Positions 42,826 through 50,814 of a stretch of 64,000 nt of DNA are shown here, piece after piece. The notes beneath the pieces were generated by a model, which saw only the letters and a list, made by a program, of their open reading frames with translations, did not search any database and had not been told where the DNA came from. Positions within the stretch are counted from its first letter, which is position 1, and the number at the start of each line of letters is the position of its first letter. The position numbers and the translations under genes are program-made. The stretch is from Thermococcus sp. MAR1 (GTDB taxonomy: Archaea; Methanobacteriota_B; Thermococci; Thermococcales; Thermococcaceae): positions 124,001-188,000 of the forward strand of contig NZ_SNUF01000001.1 of NCBI RefSeq assembly GCF_012027305.1, in the 5' to 3' direction.

Positions 42826-43029
42826 TCAGCTCTTGATGGCGAGCTTGATGTCCTCGGCCTTGACGGTCTTCCTGCCGGCGTGGTGGGCGAGGTCGACCGC
42901 CTTCTTGGCGATCTCCATGGCCTTCTCCTCAAGGTGCTCGGCCAGGAGCTTGGCGGCGTCCTCGCTGACGCGGGCGGCGCCGGCCTTCCTTATCAACCTG
43001 TCAACTGGGGCAATCGGCAACTCAGCCAT
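42826..43029 (-). CDS. Archaeal histone
   Basis: 67 aa histone fold: [16 protein letters not shown], then [10 protein letters not shown] and [11 protein letters not shown]. It wraps DNA as homo- or hetero-oligomers. SD GGAGGTTGGG precedes the ATG. A strong TATA (GGTTTATATAG) lies at about 43090-43100. The order next to rbcL matches T. kodakarensis histone B. Confidence 0.97.
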   Translation of the reverse strand: MAELPIAPVDRLIRKAGAARVSEDAAKLLAEHLEEKAMEIAKKAVDLAHHAGRKTVKAEDIKLAIKS

Positions 43030-43090
43030 TTTCCCAACCTCCTAAACGTTGTTTTGCAGGTATCTGCGTTCTATTTTAGGAAGGAAGGTC

Positions 43091-43098
43091 TATATAAA
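43091..43098 (-). promoter_or_regulatory. TATA box of the histone gene
   Basis: On the minus strand the sequence is CGAAAGGTTTATATAG, a BRE/TATA pair. The leader would be about 40 nt. Confidence 0.7.
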
Positions 43099-43297
43099 CC
43101 TTTCGGAAACTGGGGCCTCTGGAGCCAATAATCGGCCATTTTTGGGTGAGATGTTGAGAAATCTATTATCCTTAGCCTACTGACTTATGAACGGGCAAAT
43201 ACTAACTTGAGGGCAAAGTTTCAAAAACGACAAATCGGGCGTTAAATCGTATTTAGGGGCCCACTAAACCTTTGATTTCTAAAAGGAAAGCAGGAGT

Positions 43298-43329
43298 TTG
43301 GAGCGTTGACGCAGGAAAAGCGTCTCCAA
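43298..43329 (+). other. Bulged hairpin upstream of rbcL
   Basis: TTGGA (43298-43302) pairs with TCCAA (43325-43329), and GACGC (43308-43312) pairs with GCGTC (43320-43324). Five unpaired bases lie on one side and the loop has seven nt. It lies upstream of the rbcL TATA, so it is not part of the rbcL mRNA. It could be a small RNA or chance. Confidence 0.3.
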
Positions 43330-43372
43330 TACTCACATAGAGGCAGGAATGCCCCAGTTCTGCACCACAGCA

Positions 43373-43380
43373 TTTTTATA
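43373..43380 (+). promoter_or_regulatory. TATA box of rbcL
   Basis: TTTTTATA lies 41 nt before the ATG at 43421, giving a leader of about 15 nt that contains AGGAGGTGA. Confidence 0.6.
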
Positions 43381-43420
43381 GGTGGCGGTGATATCTTTAG
43401 GTTACTCAGGAGGTGAAAGC

Positions 43421-44755
43421 ATGGTAGAGAAGTTTGACAAGATATACGACTACTACGTGGACAAGGGCTATGAGCCCAACAAGAAGAGGGACATAATAGC
43501 CGTGTTCCGCGTAACCCCTGCCGAGGGGTACACCATCGAGGCGGCCGCGGGAGCTGTTGCTGCCGAGAGCTCAACCGGAACCTGGACGACCCTCTACGAG
43601 TGGTATGAGAAGGACAGGTGGGCGGACCTTTCCGCCAAGGCCTACGACTTCCACGACATGGGCGACGGCAGCTGGATAGTGAAGATAGCATATCCCTTCC
43701 ACGCCTTCGAGGAGGCAAACCTTCCCGGGCTTCTTGCGAGCATAGCGGGCAACGTCTTCGGAATGAAGCGCGTTAAAGCTCTACGCCTTGAGGATCTGTA
43801 CTTCCCCGAGAAGCTCATCAGGGAGTTCAACGGCCCGGCATTCGGTATAGACGGTGTCAGGAAGATGCTCGACATAAATGACAGGCCCCTCTACGGTGTC
43901 GTTCCAAAGCCCAAGGTCGGCTATTCACCCGAGGAGTTCGAGAAGCTCGCCTACGACCTGCTCTCCAACGGTGCTGACTACATGAAGGACGACGAGAACC
44001 TCACGAGCCCCTGGTACAACCGCTTTGATGAGCGCGCAGAGATAATGGCAAGGGTGATAGAGAGGGTTGAGAACGAAACCGGCGAGAAGAAGACCTGGTT
44101 TGCCAACGTAACCGCGCCGCTCCTTGAGATGGAGCGCAGGCTGGAGGTTCTGGCCGATCTCGGCCTCAAGCACGCGATGGTCGACGTCGTTATAACCGGC
44201 TGGGGCGCACTCGAGTACATAACCGAGCTCGCCGCCGATTACGGTCTGGCAGTCCACGGTCACAGGGCCATGCACGCGACCTTCACGAGGGACCCCTACC
44301 ACGGCATCTCGATGTTCGTCCTGGCGAAGCTCTACAGGCTTGTCGGTATCGACCAGCTCCACGTCGGAACCGCCGGAGCCGGCAAGCTCGAGGGAGGAAA
44401 GTGGGACGTCATCCAGAACGCGAGGATCCTGAGGGAGAAGCACTACAAGCCGGACGAGAACGACCTCTTCCACATGGAGCAGAAGTTCTACGGCATAAAG
44501 GCAGCATCCCCGACCAGTTCGGGCGGCCTTCACCCAGGCAACATTCAACCCGTCATAGAGGCCCTTGGAAGGGATATCGTCCTGCAGCTTGGCGGTGGAA
44601 CGCTCGGACACCCCGATGGACCGGCCGCTGGAGCCAGGGCAGTCAGACAGGCGATAGATGCCATCATGCAGGGCATCCCGCTCGACGAGTACGCAAAAAC
44701 TCATGAGGAACTCGCCAGAGCCCTAGAAAAGTGGGGCCACGTCACTCCAGTCTGA
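43421..44755 (+). CDS. rbcL: Ribulose-1,5-bisphosphate carboxylase, type III
   Basis: 444 aa, the standard length for Thermococcus RuBisCO. Active-site residues are present: G-V-V-P-K-P-K (catalytic Lys), Y-M-K-D-D-E-N (carbamylated Lys and metal ligands), loop 6 G-T-A-G-A-G-K-L-E and G-G-L-H-P-G. In Thermococcus it works in AMP/nucleoside salvage with AMP phosphorylase and ribose-1,5-bisphosphate isomerase, making 3-phosphoglycerate. ATG 43421 follows AGGAGGTGAAAGC; the frame extends to 43382 without merit. Confidence 0.98.
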   Translation: MVEKFDKIYDYYVDKGYEPNKKRDIIAVFRVTPAEGYTIEAAAGAVAAESSTGTWTTLYEWYEKDRWADLSAKAYDFHDMGDGSWIVKIAYPFHAFEEANLPGLLASIAGNVFGMKRVKALRLEDLYFPEKLIREFNGPAFGIDGVRKMLDINDRPLYGVVPKPKVGYSPEEFEKLAYDLLSNGADYMKDDENLTSPWYNRFDERAEIMARVIERVENETGEKKTWFANVTAPLLEMERRLEVLADLGLKHAMVDVVITGWGALEYITELAADYGLAVHGHRAMHATFTRDPYHGISMFVLAKLYRLVGIDQLHVGTAGAGKLEGGKWDVIQNARILREKHYKPDENDLFHMEQKFYGIKAASPTSSGGLHPGNIQPVIEALGRDIVLQLGGGTLGHPDGPAAGARAVRQAIDAIMQGIPLDEYAKTHEELARALEKWGHVTPV

Positions 44756-44763
44756 TACTGCCA

Positions 44764-44777
44764 ACTTTTTTCTTCCA
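44764..44777 (+). terminator. T-rich terminator after rbcL
   Basis: A run of six T (ACTTTTTTCTTCC region) follows the rbcL stop by about ten nt, the usual form of archaeal T-run termination. No stable hairpin precedes it. Confidence 0.4.
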
Positions 44778-44850
44778 TTTTCGTCTTCCGTTCAAATTTC
44801 CAGCCGGAGGAGATTTAACAGCTGAAAACCTTCTTTTCTTGGTGGGAATC

Positions 44851-45432
44851 ATGGTTCACCCAGGCGGATTCTTGGAGGTAATCACCGGTCCGATGTTCGC
44901 TGGAAAGACAACCGAGCTGATAAAGCGCATTGAGAGGCAGATGTTCGCGAAGAGGAAGGCGGCTCTCTTCAAGCCGAGCATAGACAACAGATATTCCGAG
45001 GATGAAGTCGTTGCCCACAACGGTTTGAAGTATGAAGCCTTCGTTATCCCGACCGATGAGGAAGGGGTTAAGAGGATTGTGGAAATAACGAAAAGAGAGG
45101 GCTACGAGGTCATAGGCATTGACGAGGTGCAGTTCTTTCCCATGGCAATCGTGGAGACCCTTGAGAAACTCGCCGACGAGGGAATCTACGTGATTGCGAG
45201 CGGGCTCAACCTCGACTTTAAAGCCGACCCCTTCCCCGTCATGAGGGAACTGCTCGTTCGGGCGGACAACATAGTATATCTTACTGCCGTGTGCACGGTC
45301 TGCGGGAAGCCAGCTACCCGGACCCAGCGCCTCATAGACGGAAAACCGGCACCCCGTGACTCGCCCGTGATACTCGTCGGCGGAAGCGAGAGCTACGAAG
45401 CCAGATGCAGGGAGCATCACCTCGTTCCTTAA
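44851..45432 (+). CDS. tdk: Thymidine kinase
   Basis: 193 aa type II thymidine kinase. Walker A is G-P-M-F-A-G-K-T-T, Walker B I-G-I-D-E-V-Q-F-F. The zinc site is C-T-V-C with C-R-E-H-H, and the lasso segment is present. It phosphorylates thymidine or deoxyuridine for salvage. ATG 44851 follows TTGGTGGGAATC; upstream frame to 44731 overlaps rbcL and is not likely. Confidence 0.95.
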   Translation: MVHPGGFLEVITGPMFAGKTTELIKRIERQMFAKRKAALFKPSIDNRYSEDEVVAHNGLKYEAFVIPTDEEGVKRIVEITKREGYEVIGIDEVQFFPMAIVETLEKLADEGIYVIASGLNLDFKADPFPVMRELLVRADNIVYLTAVCTVCGKPATRTQRLIDGKPAPRDSPVILVGGSESYEARCREHHLVP

Positions 45433-45510
45433 TTTCTTCCAATTTCCCAAATCACCGAAAAGCTTAAAGTAATCTTTTCTTACATCAGGTTAGGGAAAGG
45501 GGGTGAGACC

Positions 45511-46107
45511 ATGGAGTCAAATAAGAACATGGGGAGGTTACTTGACATACTCGGAAACGAGACGCGAAGGAGGATACTCATCCTGCTCACCAAGAGACCG
45601 TACTTCGTGAGCGAGCTTAGCCAGGAGCTTGGAGTGGGCCAGAAGGCAGTGCTTGAACACCTCAGGATACTCGAGAGCGCGGGGCTCATTGAAGGGAGAA
45701 CCGAGAAGATACCGCGCGGCAGGCCCAGGAAGTACTACACCATAAAGCGCGGCTTCCGCCTTGAGGTCCTGCTCACACCCTACGCATTCGGCACGGAGAT
45801 GTACGAGCCCAAGGCCCCGAGACAGACCAAGGAGTACGCCCAGGCTAGGGCTCTTATAAAGTCAACGGAGCCGGCCGAGGAGAAGATAGACGAGCTTCTG
45901 GCTTTTCTGGCCGAAATACAGGGCAGAATAGAGGAGATAATCAGGATGAAGCAGGAGCTCGAGGAGGTTCGCCTGCTCACGGAGACCTACATCGAGAGCC
46001 TCTTCCGCCGCATTGCCCAGGAAAACGAGAGGGAATTCGAGAGGCTGATGAAAGAGTTCAGGGCCAGACTTCCGAGAAAAATACTCGAAGACCTTGAAGA
46101 CTTTTAG
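45511..46107 (+). CDS. ArsR-like winged-helix regulator (PH1932-type)
   Basis: 198 aa. The N-terminal winged helix (residues 10-80) contains L-G-N-E-T-R-R-R-I-L, the recognition helix V-G-Q-K-A-V-L-E-H-L-R-I-L, and the wing R-G-R-P-R-K-Y-Y. The C-terminal half is a long coiled coil for dimerisation (about 110-170). It resembles the Pyrococcus regulator of known structure PH1932. The target is unknown. SD GGGGGTGAG precedes the ATG, and a TATA-like AAGCTTAAAG lies upstream. Confidence 0.87.
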   Translation: MESNKNMGRLLDILGNETRRRILILLTKRPYFVSELSQELGVGQKAVLEHLRILESAGLIEGRTEKIPRGRPRKYYTIKRGFRLEVLLTPYAFGTEMYEPKAPRQTKEYAQARALIKSTEPAEEKIDELLAFLAEIQGRIEEIIRMKQELEEVRLLTETYIESLFRRIAQENEREFERLMKEFRARLPRKILEDLEDF

Positions 46108-46144
46108 GAAGCGGCTTGAAGAGAATAAATCCTAGAAAAGGGCC

Positions 46145-46348
46145 TCAGAGCATCTTGCCCTCTTCCTTCATCCTCACGAGCCGGGTTATGTAGCCCGCTA
46201 TCCTGTTCCTGATGGTCTTGCTGGTGACGTTGGTGAGCTCCTCAACCTTCTTCTTGTTGTGCTCAAAGTCCCTCGTGAACTCGTTCGGGTAGCGGTCAAA
46301 CAGCTCGCGGGCAACCCTCTTGATGAACGTCTGCTTGATGTTTCCCAT
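46145..46348 (-). CDS. rps17e: 30S ribosomal protein eS17 (S17e)
   Basis: 67 aa, the standard archaeal length: [11 protein letters not shown] then [10 protein letters not shown] and [14 protein letters not shown], the eS17 signature. Two adjacent ATGs (46351, 46348) follow GGGGGG; the second gives the usual N-terminus. A TATA-like CTTTTAAAAGG lies near 46401-46412, so it can be transcribed separately from the small gene upstream. Confidence 0.94.
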   Translation of the reverse strand: MGNIKQTFIKRVARELFDRYPNEFTRDFEHNKKKVEELTNVTSKTIRNRIAGYITRLVRMKEEGKML

Positions 46349-46446
46349 CATCAATCCCCCCGTTAGCTTGATTCTTACAGCCGTAACTCACATTATAAGA
46401 GGCCTTTTAAAAGTTTTCCCAGAACCGGCAAAAACAAAGCTGTTCC

Positions 46447-46593
46447 TCACTCCTTTATGAGCTTCCTGCGGAGGAGTTCGAGCACGTCAACGCTGGTTTT
46501 TCCGGGATAGACTTTCCCAAGGGAATTCACCCTCACGATGGCGAACCCAGCGTTGATCCTCAGGAGGCCCTTAACGGCGCGCCCCAGGTTCAT
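46447..46593 (-). CDS. Small conserved-looking protein, 48 aa
   Basis: An open frame of 48 codons with ATG 46593 and stop TGA at 46447-46449. The protein begins M-N-L-G-R-A-V-K-G-L-L-R-I-N and ends L-L-R-R-K-L-I-K-E. It is basic, with a central V-R-V-N-S-L-G-K-V-Y-P-G-K. The SD AGGGTGATAGG directly precedes the ATG, and a TATA (TTTTTAAG, 46627-46634) lies about 40 nt upstream, so expression signals are strong for so short a frame. It precedes rps17e by 98 nt on the same strand. Family not recognised. Confidence 0.72.
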   Translation of the reverse strand: MNLGRAVKGLLRINAGFAIVRVNSLGKVYPGKTSVDVLELLRRKLIKE

Positions 46594-46626
46594 CCTATCA
46601 CCCTGTGTGGTATTTCTCCGCTACAC

Positions 46627-46634
46627 TTAAAAAG
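46627..46634 (-). promoter_or_regulatory. TATA box of the 48-aa gene
   Basis: On the minus strand ACTTTTTAAGTG, with a start site expected at about 46604, just before the SD of the small gene. Confidence 0.5.
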
Positions 46635-46657
46635 TTTTTCACTCATTTGACCGGAGA

Positions 46658-46665
46658 TTTATAAA
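46658..46665 (+). promoter_or_regulatory. TATA box of the DUF371 gene
   Basis: GATTTATAAACC lies 21 nt before the ATG at 46687, so the mRNA is expected to be leaderless. Confidence 0.65.
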
Positions 46666-46686
46666 CCCCCGCTCGAAGCTGAAATC

Positions 46687-47106
46687 ATGCTAAGGGAGGT
46701 AATCCGCTGCAGGGGTCATGAGAACGTCAGGGCAACGCACAGATCAACGCTGGAGTTCACGAAGGAGGATTACCTAACACCCCGCGGTGACTGCATACTC
46801 TGCATCGAGGCCGACAAGGGGTTAAAAGACCTTAGCGATGAGTTCAAGGCCGCTCTAAAGGCCGGAAGGAAGCTCCTAATACGAATAAAGGTTGGGGATC
46901 TGGTTGATGAGGTTCTCGCCGAGGGAAGTCCAGACCTGATCCTCGACCACGAGTACTCAATGGTCGTCCGTAAGAGCGAATACATTGACGCCAGAACCCT
47001 TGCCATAAGGGCGAACAAAGCAGCTAAGGACATAGACAGGAAAATAGTGGAGCTCCTGAAAAAACCTAAAACCGAGGCCGAAGTTGAGCTCATCGTCCTT
47101 GGGTAG
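46687..47106 (+). CDS. DUF371 family protein (COG2090)
   Basis: 139 aa. C-R-G-H-E-N-V-R-A-T-H-R-S-T-L-E-F-T-K at residues 8-26 is the signature of the archaeal DUF371 family, followed by L-T-P-R-G-D-C-I-L-C and a C-terminal helix pair. No function is established. It is leaderless by TATA position. Its last 17 nt overlap the convergent DUF835 gene. Confidence 0.88.
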   Translation: MLREVIRCRGHENVRATHRSTLEFTKEDYLTPRGDCILCIEADKGLKDLSDEFKAALKAGRKLLIRIKVGDLVDEVLAEGSPDLILDHEYSMVVRKSEYIDARTLAIRANKAAKDIDRKIVELLKKPKTEAEVELIVLG

Positions 47107-48013
47107 CCGATTGGTCCCCCCGTTCTTCCAATGTCCCTTTATCATTTGCCTCCAGATCGTCCCTGGAAAGGACACCGAAGAGTGCTATCTTCTCCACGTC
47201 TGTCAGGACATCTTCAATGTTGAGGGGAGGCAGTTCCCTCCTCAGGATTGAGAGCTGGGTTTCCTGGAAGGAGCTTTCTTCGACCGCAACGATCAGGGTG
47301 GACCCTGTCATTATCATGTAGTCCCTCAGGGCGGAGAGAAGCTTCATGACGCTCTTGAAGTCGTTGTACAGCAGGAGATGCTCAAGCCCGTCAAGGACTA
47401 CGAGCACTCCTCCACCTTTCTCGGAGATGAACTTCATTATCTCCCCCTGGAGGACGTGGAGTTTGGAGGGGTCGACGGAATCAGGGGCGCCTATGCGGGT
47501 TATCCATATTTTCCTGTCAAATTCACGACACCCCTTGGTGGTCAGGCTCCTCCCGAGGTAGAGGGTCGCCGTGGCGAACTTGCACAGAGGCTCTATTTTG
47601 GGGAGCTTCGATGCCGGAACTGTGAAACCCCCCACGGGGAGAGGGTTTTTCTCACCCTCTGGAGGGGCTGATGGAAGTTTTGGGGGAAGTTTGGGAATTC
47701 CGGGCGCTTCTCCCTGCCCTAACTGGTGGAGGAGTTCGAGATATGTGAAAATAGCGACCAGGATGGTGACGTAGGAGAGCGTGAAGAAAGTTGCCATAAT
47801 CCACCATACCCTGAGGCCGGTTCCGGACTCCAGTATCGTTCCTATGCTTCCTATCATGGAAAAAACGCTGGAGACCAGTGCGAGATAGGCAAGTTTTCTC
47901 GAAATTGGAGTCTCAAGGATTCTAAGGTACCCCCATGCCCGGTAAGCGGCAGCCGTCGAGATTAAGAGTATAAGGGCGCCGGCAACGAGACCCGGAAGGT
48001 TGTAGATATCCAT
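47090..48013 (-). CDS. Membrane protein with DUF835 domain
   Basis: 307 aa. About four N-terminal helices (residues 5-115) are followed by a Pro-rich linker and a soluble DUF835 domain (about 150-285) with L-V-V-L-D-G-L-E-H-L-L-L-Y-N-D, the typical D-x-x-x-x-L segment. DUF835 proteins are common in Thermococcales, and the fold resembles degenerate RecA/KaiC-like ATPases. It may be a membrane signalling protein; no function is known. Confidence 0.85.
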   Translation of the reverse strand: MDIYNLPGLVAGALILLISTAAAYRAWGYLRILETPISRKLAYLALVSSVFSMIGSIGTILESGTGLRVWWIMATFFTLSYVTILVAIFTYLELLHQLGQGEAPGIPKLPPKLPSAPPEGEKNPLPVGGFTVPASKLPKIEPLCKFATATLYLGRSLTTKGCREFDRKIWITRIGAPDSVDPSKLHVLQGEIMKFISEKGGGVLVVLDGLEHLLLYNDFKSVMKLLSALRDYMIMTGSTLIVAVEESSFQETQLSILRRELPPLNIEDVLTDVEKIALFGVLSRDDLEANDKGTLEERGDQSATQGR

Positions 48014-48045
48014 GAAAGTCCCTCTCGCTAATTTTGTCCCCTCAA

Positions 48046-48978
48046 CTACTTAAGATTTTGGTGGCTTTTTATCTCTCCCCTCGCAAGACCCACGTGTCTA
48101 TCGGCCGCACCGTAGTAGAGGTAGCATCTACCCTCGTGCTCTATCATTGCCTCCGCGAACACCACGTTGTCAACCCACCCGTGCAGCTCCCAGTCGAAGG
48201 TCGGCCTGAGGATGGGCTTCTCGGTCCTCCATATGAGCTTTCTTGGGTCTTCCAGATCAAAGAGAGCCGCGTGCGTGTAATAAACGAGCTTTTCGCCCTC
48301 GTGGAAGGCTTCGCTGTGTATCAGGAGTATTCCGTCCCCTGTGCGGATTGGAGGGGGTCCGGGCTCAACGAGATGACCCCTAGGCATCAGGACGGGTTCC
48401 CTCTCATACTCCCAGTGAATGAGGTTCTTTGAGTAGGCGAGCCAGACGTTTGAGTCGCCGAAGTACATGATGTAGTGTCCCTTAAACGGCCCAGACTTCA
48501 TTTTCTCCGGCAGAATAGCCCCACTCTTTGTCCAGTTGAGCTTTCCGTTCTTGGGGAAAGGAAACTCTTCAAAAACCACGCCATGTTTCTCCCAGTTCAG
48601 CAGATTCTTCGAGGTGGCGATGCAGAGCCGTGCCGTCTTTCCATCGTAGCCCGTGTAGGTCATGTAGTAGGTCTCTCCAATCCTCACAACGCGTGGATCC
48701 TCAACGCCGAGGCCCTCCCAGCTGTATTCCGGTTCCATGACCGGCTCGGGGTGCCTGATGAAGTTGACTCCGTCCTCACTCAGTGCCAGGCCGATCCTTC
48801 CGGTTGTCTTGTCACCTTTGGCCTCCGCACGGTAGAGCATGACCACCTTTCCTCTCCTTTTGACCACCGCGGGGTTGTAGACGTTCTTTGAGTCGAATCC
48901 TTCATCTGAAGGGGAAAGCACGGGTTTTGGAAGCTTTTCAAACCTGAACTCATAGGGGCTCAACGCTAACACCCCCAT
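48046..48978 (-). CDS. GH130-family glycoside phosphorylase/hydrolase
   Basis: 310 aa five-bladed beta-propeller protein. N-P-A-V at residues 36-39, the catalytic-site motif G-V-E-D-P-R-V (about 90-96) and F-D-W-E-L-H-G-W-V-D-N-V-V-F near the C-terminus are GH130 features. Characterised GH130 enzymes phosphorolyse beta-mannosides to mannose 1-phosphate; some hydrolyse. It overlaps the upstream glycosidase gene by 29 nt and is the last of three genes transcribed leftward from 52293. The substrate is not determined. Confidence 0.88.
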   Translation of the reverse strand: MGVLALSPYEFRFEKLPKPVLSPSDEGFDSKNVYNPAVVKRRGKVVMLYRAEAKGDKTTGRIGLALSEDGVNFIRHPEPVMEPEYSWEGLGVEDPRVVRIGETYYMTYTGYDGKTARLCIATSKNLLNWEKHGVVFEEFPFPKNGKLNWTKSGAILPEKMKSGPFKGHYIMYFGDSNVWLAYSKNLIHWEYEREPVLMPRGHLVEPGPPPIRTGDGILLIHSEAFHEGEKLVYYTHAALFDLEDPRKLIWRTEKPILRPTFDWELHGWVDNVVFAEAMIEHEGRCYLYYGAADRHVGLARGEIKSHQNLK

Positions 48979-50812
48979 TGGCCACTATGAGATATTTCCT
49001 TCCTCCAAATGAAAGGCCTCTCAGGACGATGTTTATTCCTTCTGCCGGCTGGATGGTAAGCCCATCCCCCGTCTCCATTCCCAGTGAGGCTGTGACGAAG
49101 GCGAAAACGCTCGCCGCGCTCCAGACCTGGGGGGAGTTGGCCCTAGGCACCGGGACGAGTTCGTCCAGTCCGCTGTACAGCTCAGGAAGTTCTTTCTCGG
49201 GCATGAGCTTCGCTGCTGCGAGTATTCTGTCCGTGAGCTCCTTCGCAAGGTCGGCCCTTCCAGCCCTCGCGAGACCGAGGGCTATCAGCGCGTTGTCGTG
49301 CGGCCATACGCTTCCGCGGTGGTAGCTGAAGGGGTTGTAGGCTTTCTCTCTGGCACTGAGGGTTCTTATCCCGTACCGGGAGAGCATGTCCGGCTGGAAA
49401 AGCCTCTCCGCTAGTTCCCTCTCGTGATCGGCTATACCCGTCAGGAGCAGGTGCCCCATGTTCGAGGAGACGACTCTGAGTGGCCTTCCATCCCCGTCCA
49501 GCGCGAGGGCGTAGTAGGAGCCGAGCCAGAAGTCGCGGTTGAACCTTTTCCTGAGCCGTTCTGCCTCCCCGATTAAGGCCCCTCCATCGAGGTCGGTCAG
49601 CCCAAGCTCCCCTGCGAGCTTGAGCGCCCAGTAGGCGTAGCCCTGTACCTCGACGAGCGCTATCGGCGGCTTTGGAAGCTTCCCCTCTTCATCAACTATG
49701 GCATCCCTAGAATCCTTCCACCCCTTGTTGCCGAGTATCCCCGGGACGTAGGTTATGTAACCATCATCGAGCTTTCCGAGTATCCACTCGACGGCAGCGG
49801 TCAGGTTCGGCTTCAGTTCCTCTATCAGCCTCCTATCCTTGGTCCAGCGCAGGTACTCGCCCGCCAGCGCCACGTAGAGTGGGGTGGCATCGACCGTGCC
49901 GTAGTAGGGCGCGAAGGGAACCCTCCCAGACTGGGCGAGCTGACCAAGGCGGAACTCATGCGGTATCTTCCCCGGCTCCTCCTCGTTCTTCGGGTCGGTT
50001 TTCTTCCCCTGGAGTCTCCCGAAGAGCCTCAGCGTGCCGGCGGCGTATTCCGGGTAGTACGGCAGGAGAAAGAGTGAGGTTATTATAGCGTCCCTTCCGA
50101 AGGGGCATGCGAAGTAGGGAATTCCCGCGAGGGGAACCAGCCCGAAGCGCGTGAACAGCGTCAGGGCGTTTATGTTCTCAACCGCCCTCTCGAATATCCC
50201 GTCGATGGCGGGTGAGCCTGTGAAGGCGACGTTTTTTATCGTTTCCCTTTTCTCTGCGAGTATCTCCGAGACCCTGCCCTCGATTTTAGGAATGAACCGG
50301 ACGTAGAGGACCGCCTTCCCGAGGGGAGGTAGCTCAAGTTCCGCCCTTAAGAGACTTTCCTCCCTCTCCATGTTGGTCTCGATGAAGAGGCTCCTCCTTC
50401 CGGCGGGGCTTTCCCTCAGGTGCCTTCCTCCGGCTGGGGCTATTGCCTCCCCGCCCTTCAGCCCCATGAAGCCCCGGACTTGGAATATGTCCTCAAGGGG
50501 AGCCTCGTAGGTGTATCTGACATTGACACCGAGCGGTTTTTCGGATGTATTGTAAAAGGAGAACTTCTCCTCGTAAACCCCGTCAAGGGTTCTCAGCCTC
50601 ACAAGGATTCCCCGTTCGCCGAGGGAGAAGTGTGAAACCGCCCGGGTAAAGGTAGACGATGCCCCGATGAAGCCCGGCTCCGGAGAAACTTCAAGCTTGG
50701 CTTTTCTGACGAATCTGGTGTCAAGAAAATAAAAGCCGTCGTAGTGGGAGGGCATGTCTCCCCTCTCGTCGCTCAGGACGAAGGCCCCGTTGCCGGCTAG
50801 GATGGTTCTCAT
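48950..50812 (-). CDS. Amylo-alpha-1,6-glucosidase-like glycoside hydrolase
   Basis: 620 aa. The N-terminal beta-sandwich domain (about 1-200; G-N-G-A-F-V-L-S-D and G-F-Y-F-L-D-T-R-F) is the bacterial/archaeal glycogen-debranching N-domain. The C-terminal (alpha/alpha)6 barrel holds P-F-G-R-D-A-I-I-T-S, Y-N-P-F-S-Y-H-R-G-S-V-W-P-H-D and other inverting-glycosidase motifs. Related (alpha/alpha)6 enzymes of GH63 hydrolyse mannosyl- or glucosylglycerate, so glycogen is not the only possible substrate. No signal peptide, hence cytoplasmic. Confidence 0.85.
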   Translation of the reverse strand: MRTILAGNGAFVLSDERGDMPSHYDGFYFLDTRFVRKAKLEVSPEPGFIGASSTFTRAVSHFSLGERGILVRLRTLDGVYEEKFSFYNTSEKPLGVNVRYTYEAPLEDIFQVRGFMGLKGGEAIAPAGGRHLRESPAGRRSLFIETNMEREESLLRAELELPPLGKAVLYVRFIPKIEGRVSEILAEKRETIKNVAFTGSPAIDGIFERAVENINALTLFTRFGLVPLAGIPYFACPFGRDAIITSLFLLPYYPEYAAGTLRLFGRLQGKKTDPKNEEEPGKIPHEFRLGQLAQSGRVPFAPYYGTVDATPLYVALAGEYLRWTKDRRLIEELKPNLTAAVEWILGKLDDGYITYVPGILGNKGWKDSRDAIVDEEGKLPKPPIALVEVQGYAYWALKLAGELGLTDLDGGALIGEAERLRKRFNRDFWLGSYYALALDGDGRPLRVVSSNMGHLLLTGIADHERELAERLFQPDMLSRYGIRTLSAREKAYNPFSYHRGSVWPHDNALIALGLARAGRADLAKELTDRILAAAKLMPEKELPELYSGLDELVPVPRANSPQVWSAASVFAFVTASLGMETGDGLTIQPAEGINIVLRGLSFGGRKYLIVANGGVSVEPL

Positions 50813-50814
50813 GG

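Larger units (their letters stand above)
43030..43420. other. Divergent histone / rbcL intergenic region
   Basis: 391 nt without a gene. It holds the histone promoter on the minus strand (TATATAAA, 43091-43098), the rbcL promoter (TTTTTATA, 43373-43380) and a bulged hairpin at 43298-43329. I see no further open frame. Confidence 0.7.

Noticed and set aside
43130-43230. Possible C/D box guide RNA between histone and rbcL
   Set aside because: A CTGA is present, but no convincing RUGAUGA box pairs with it.
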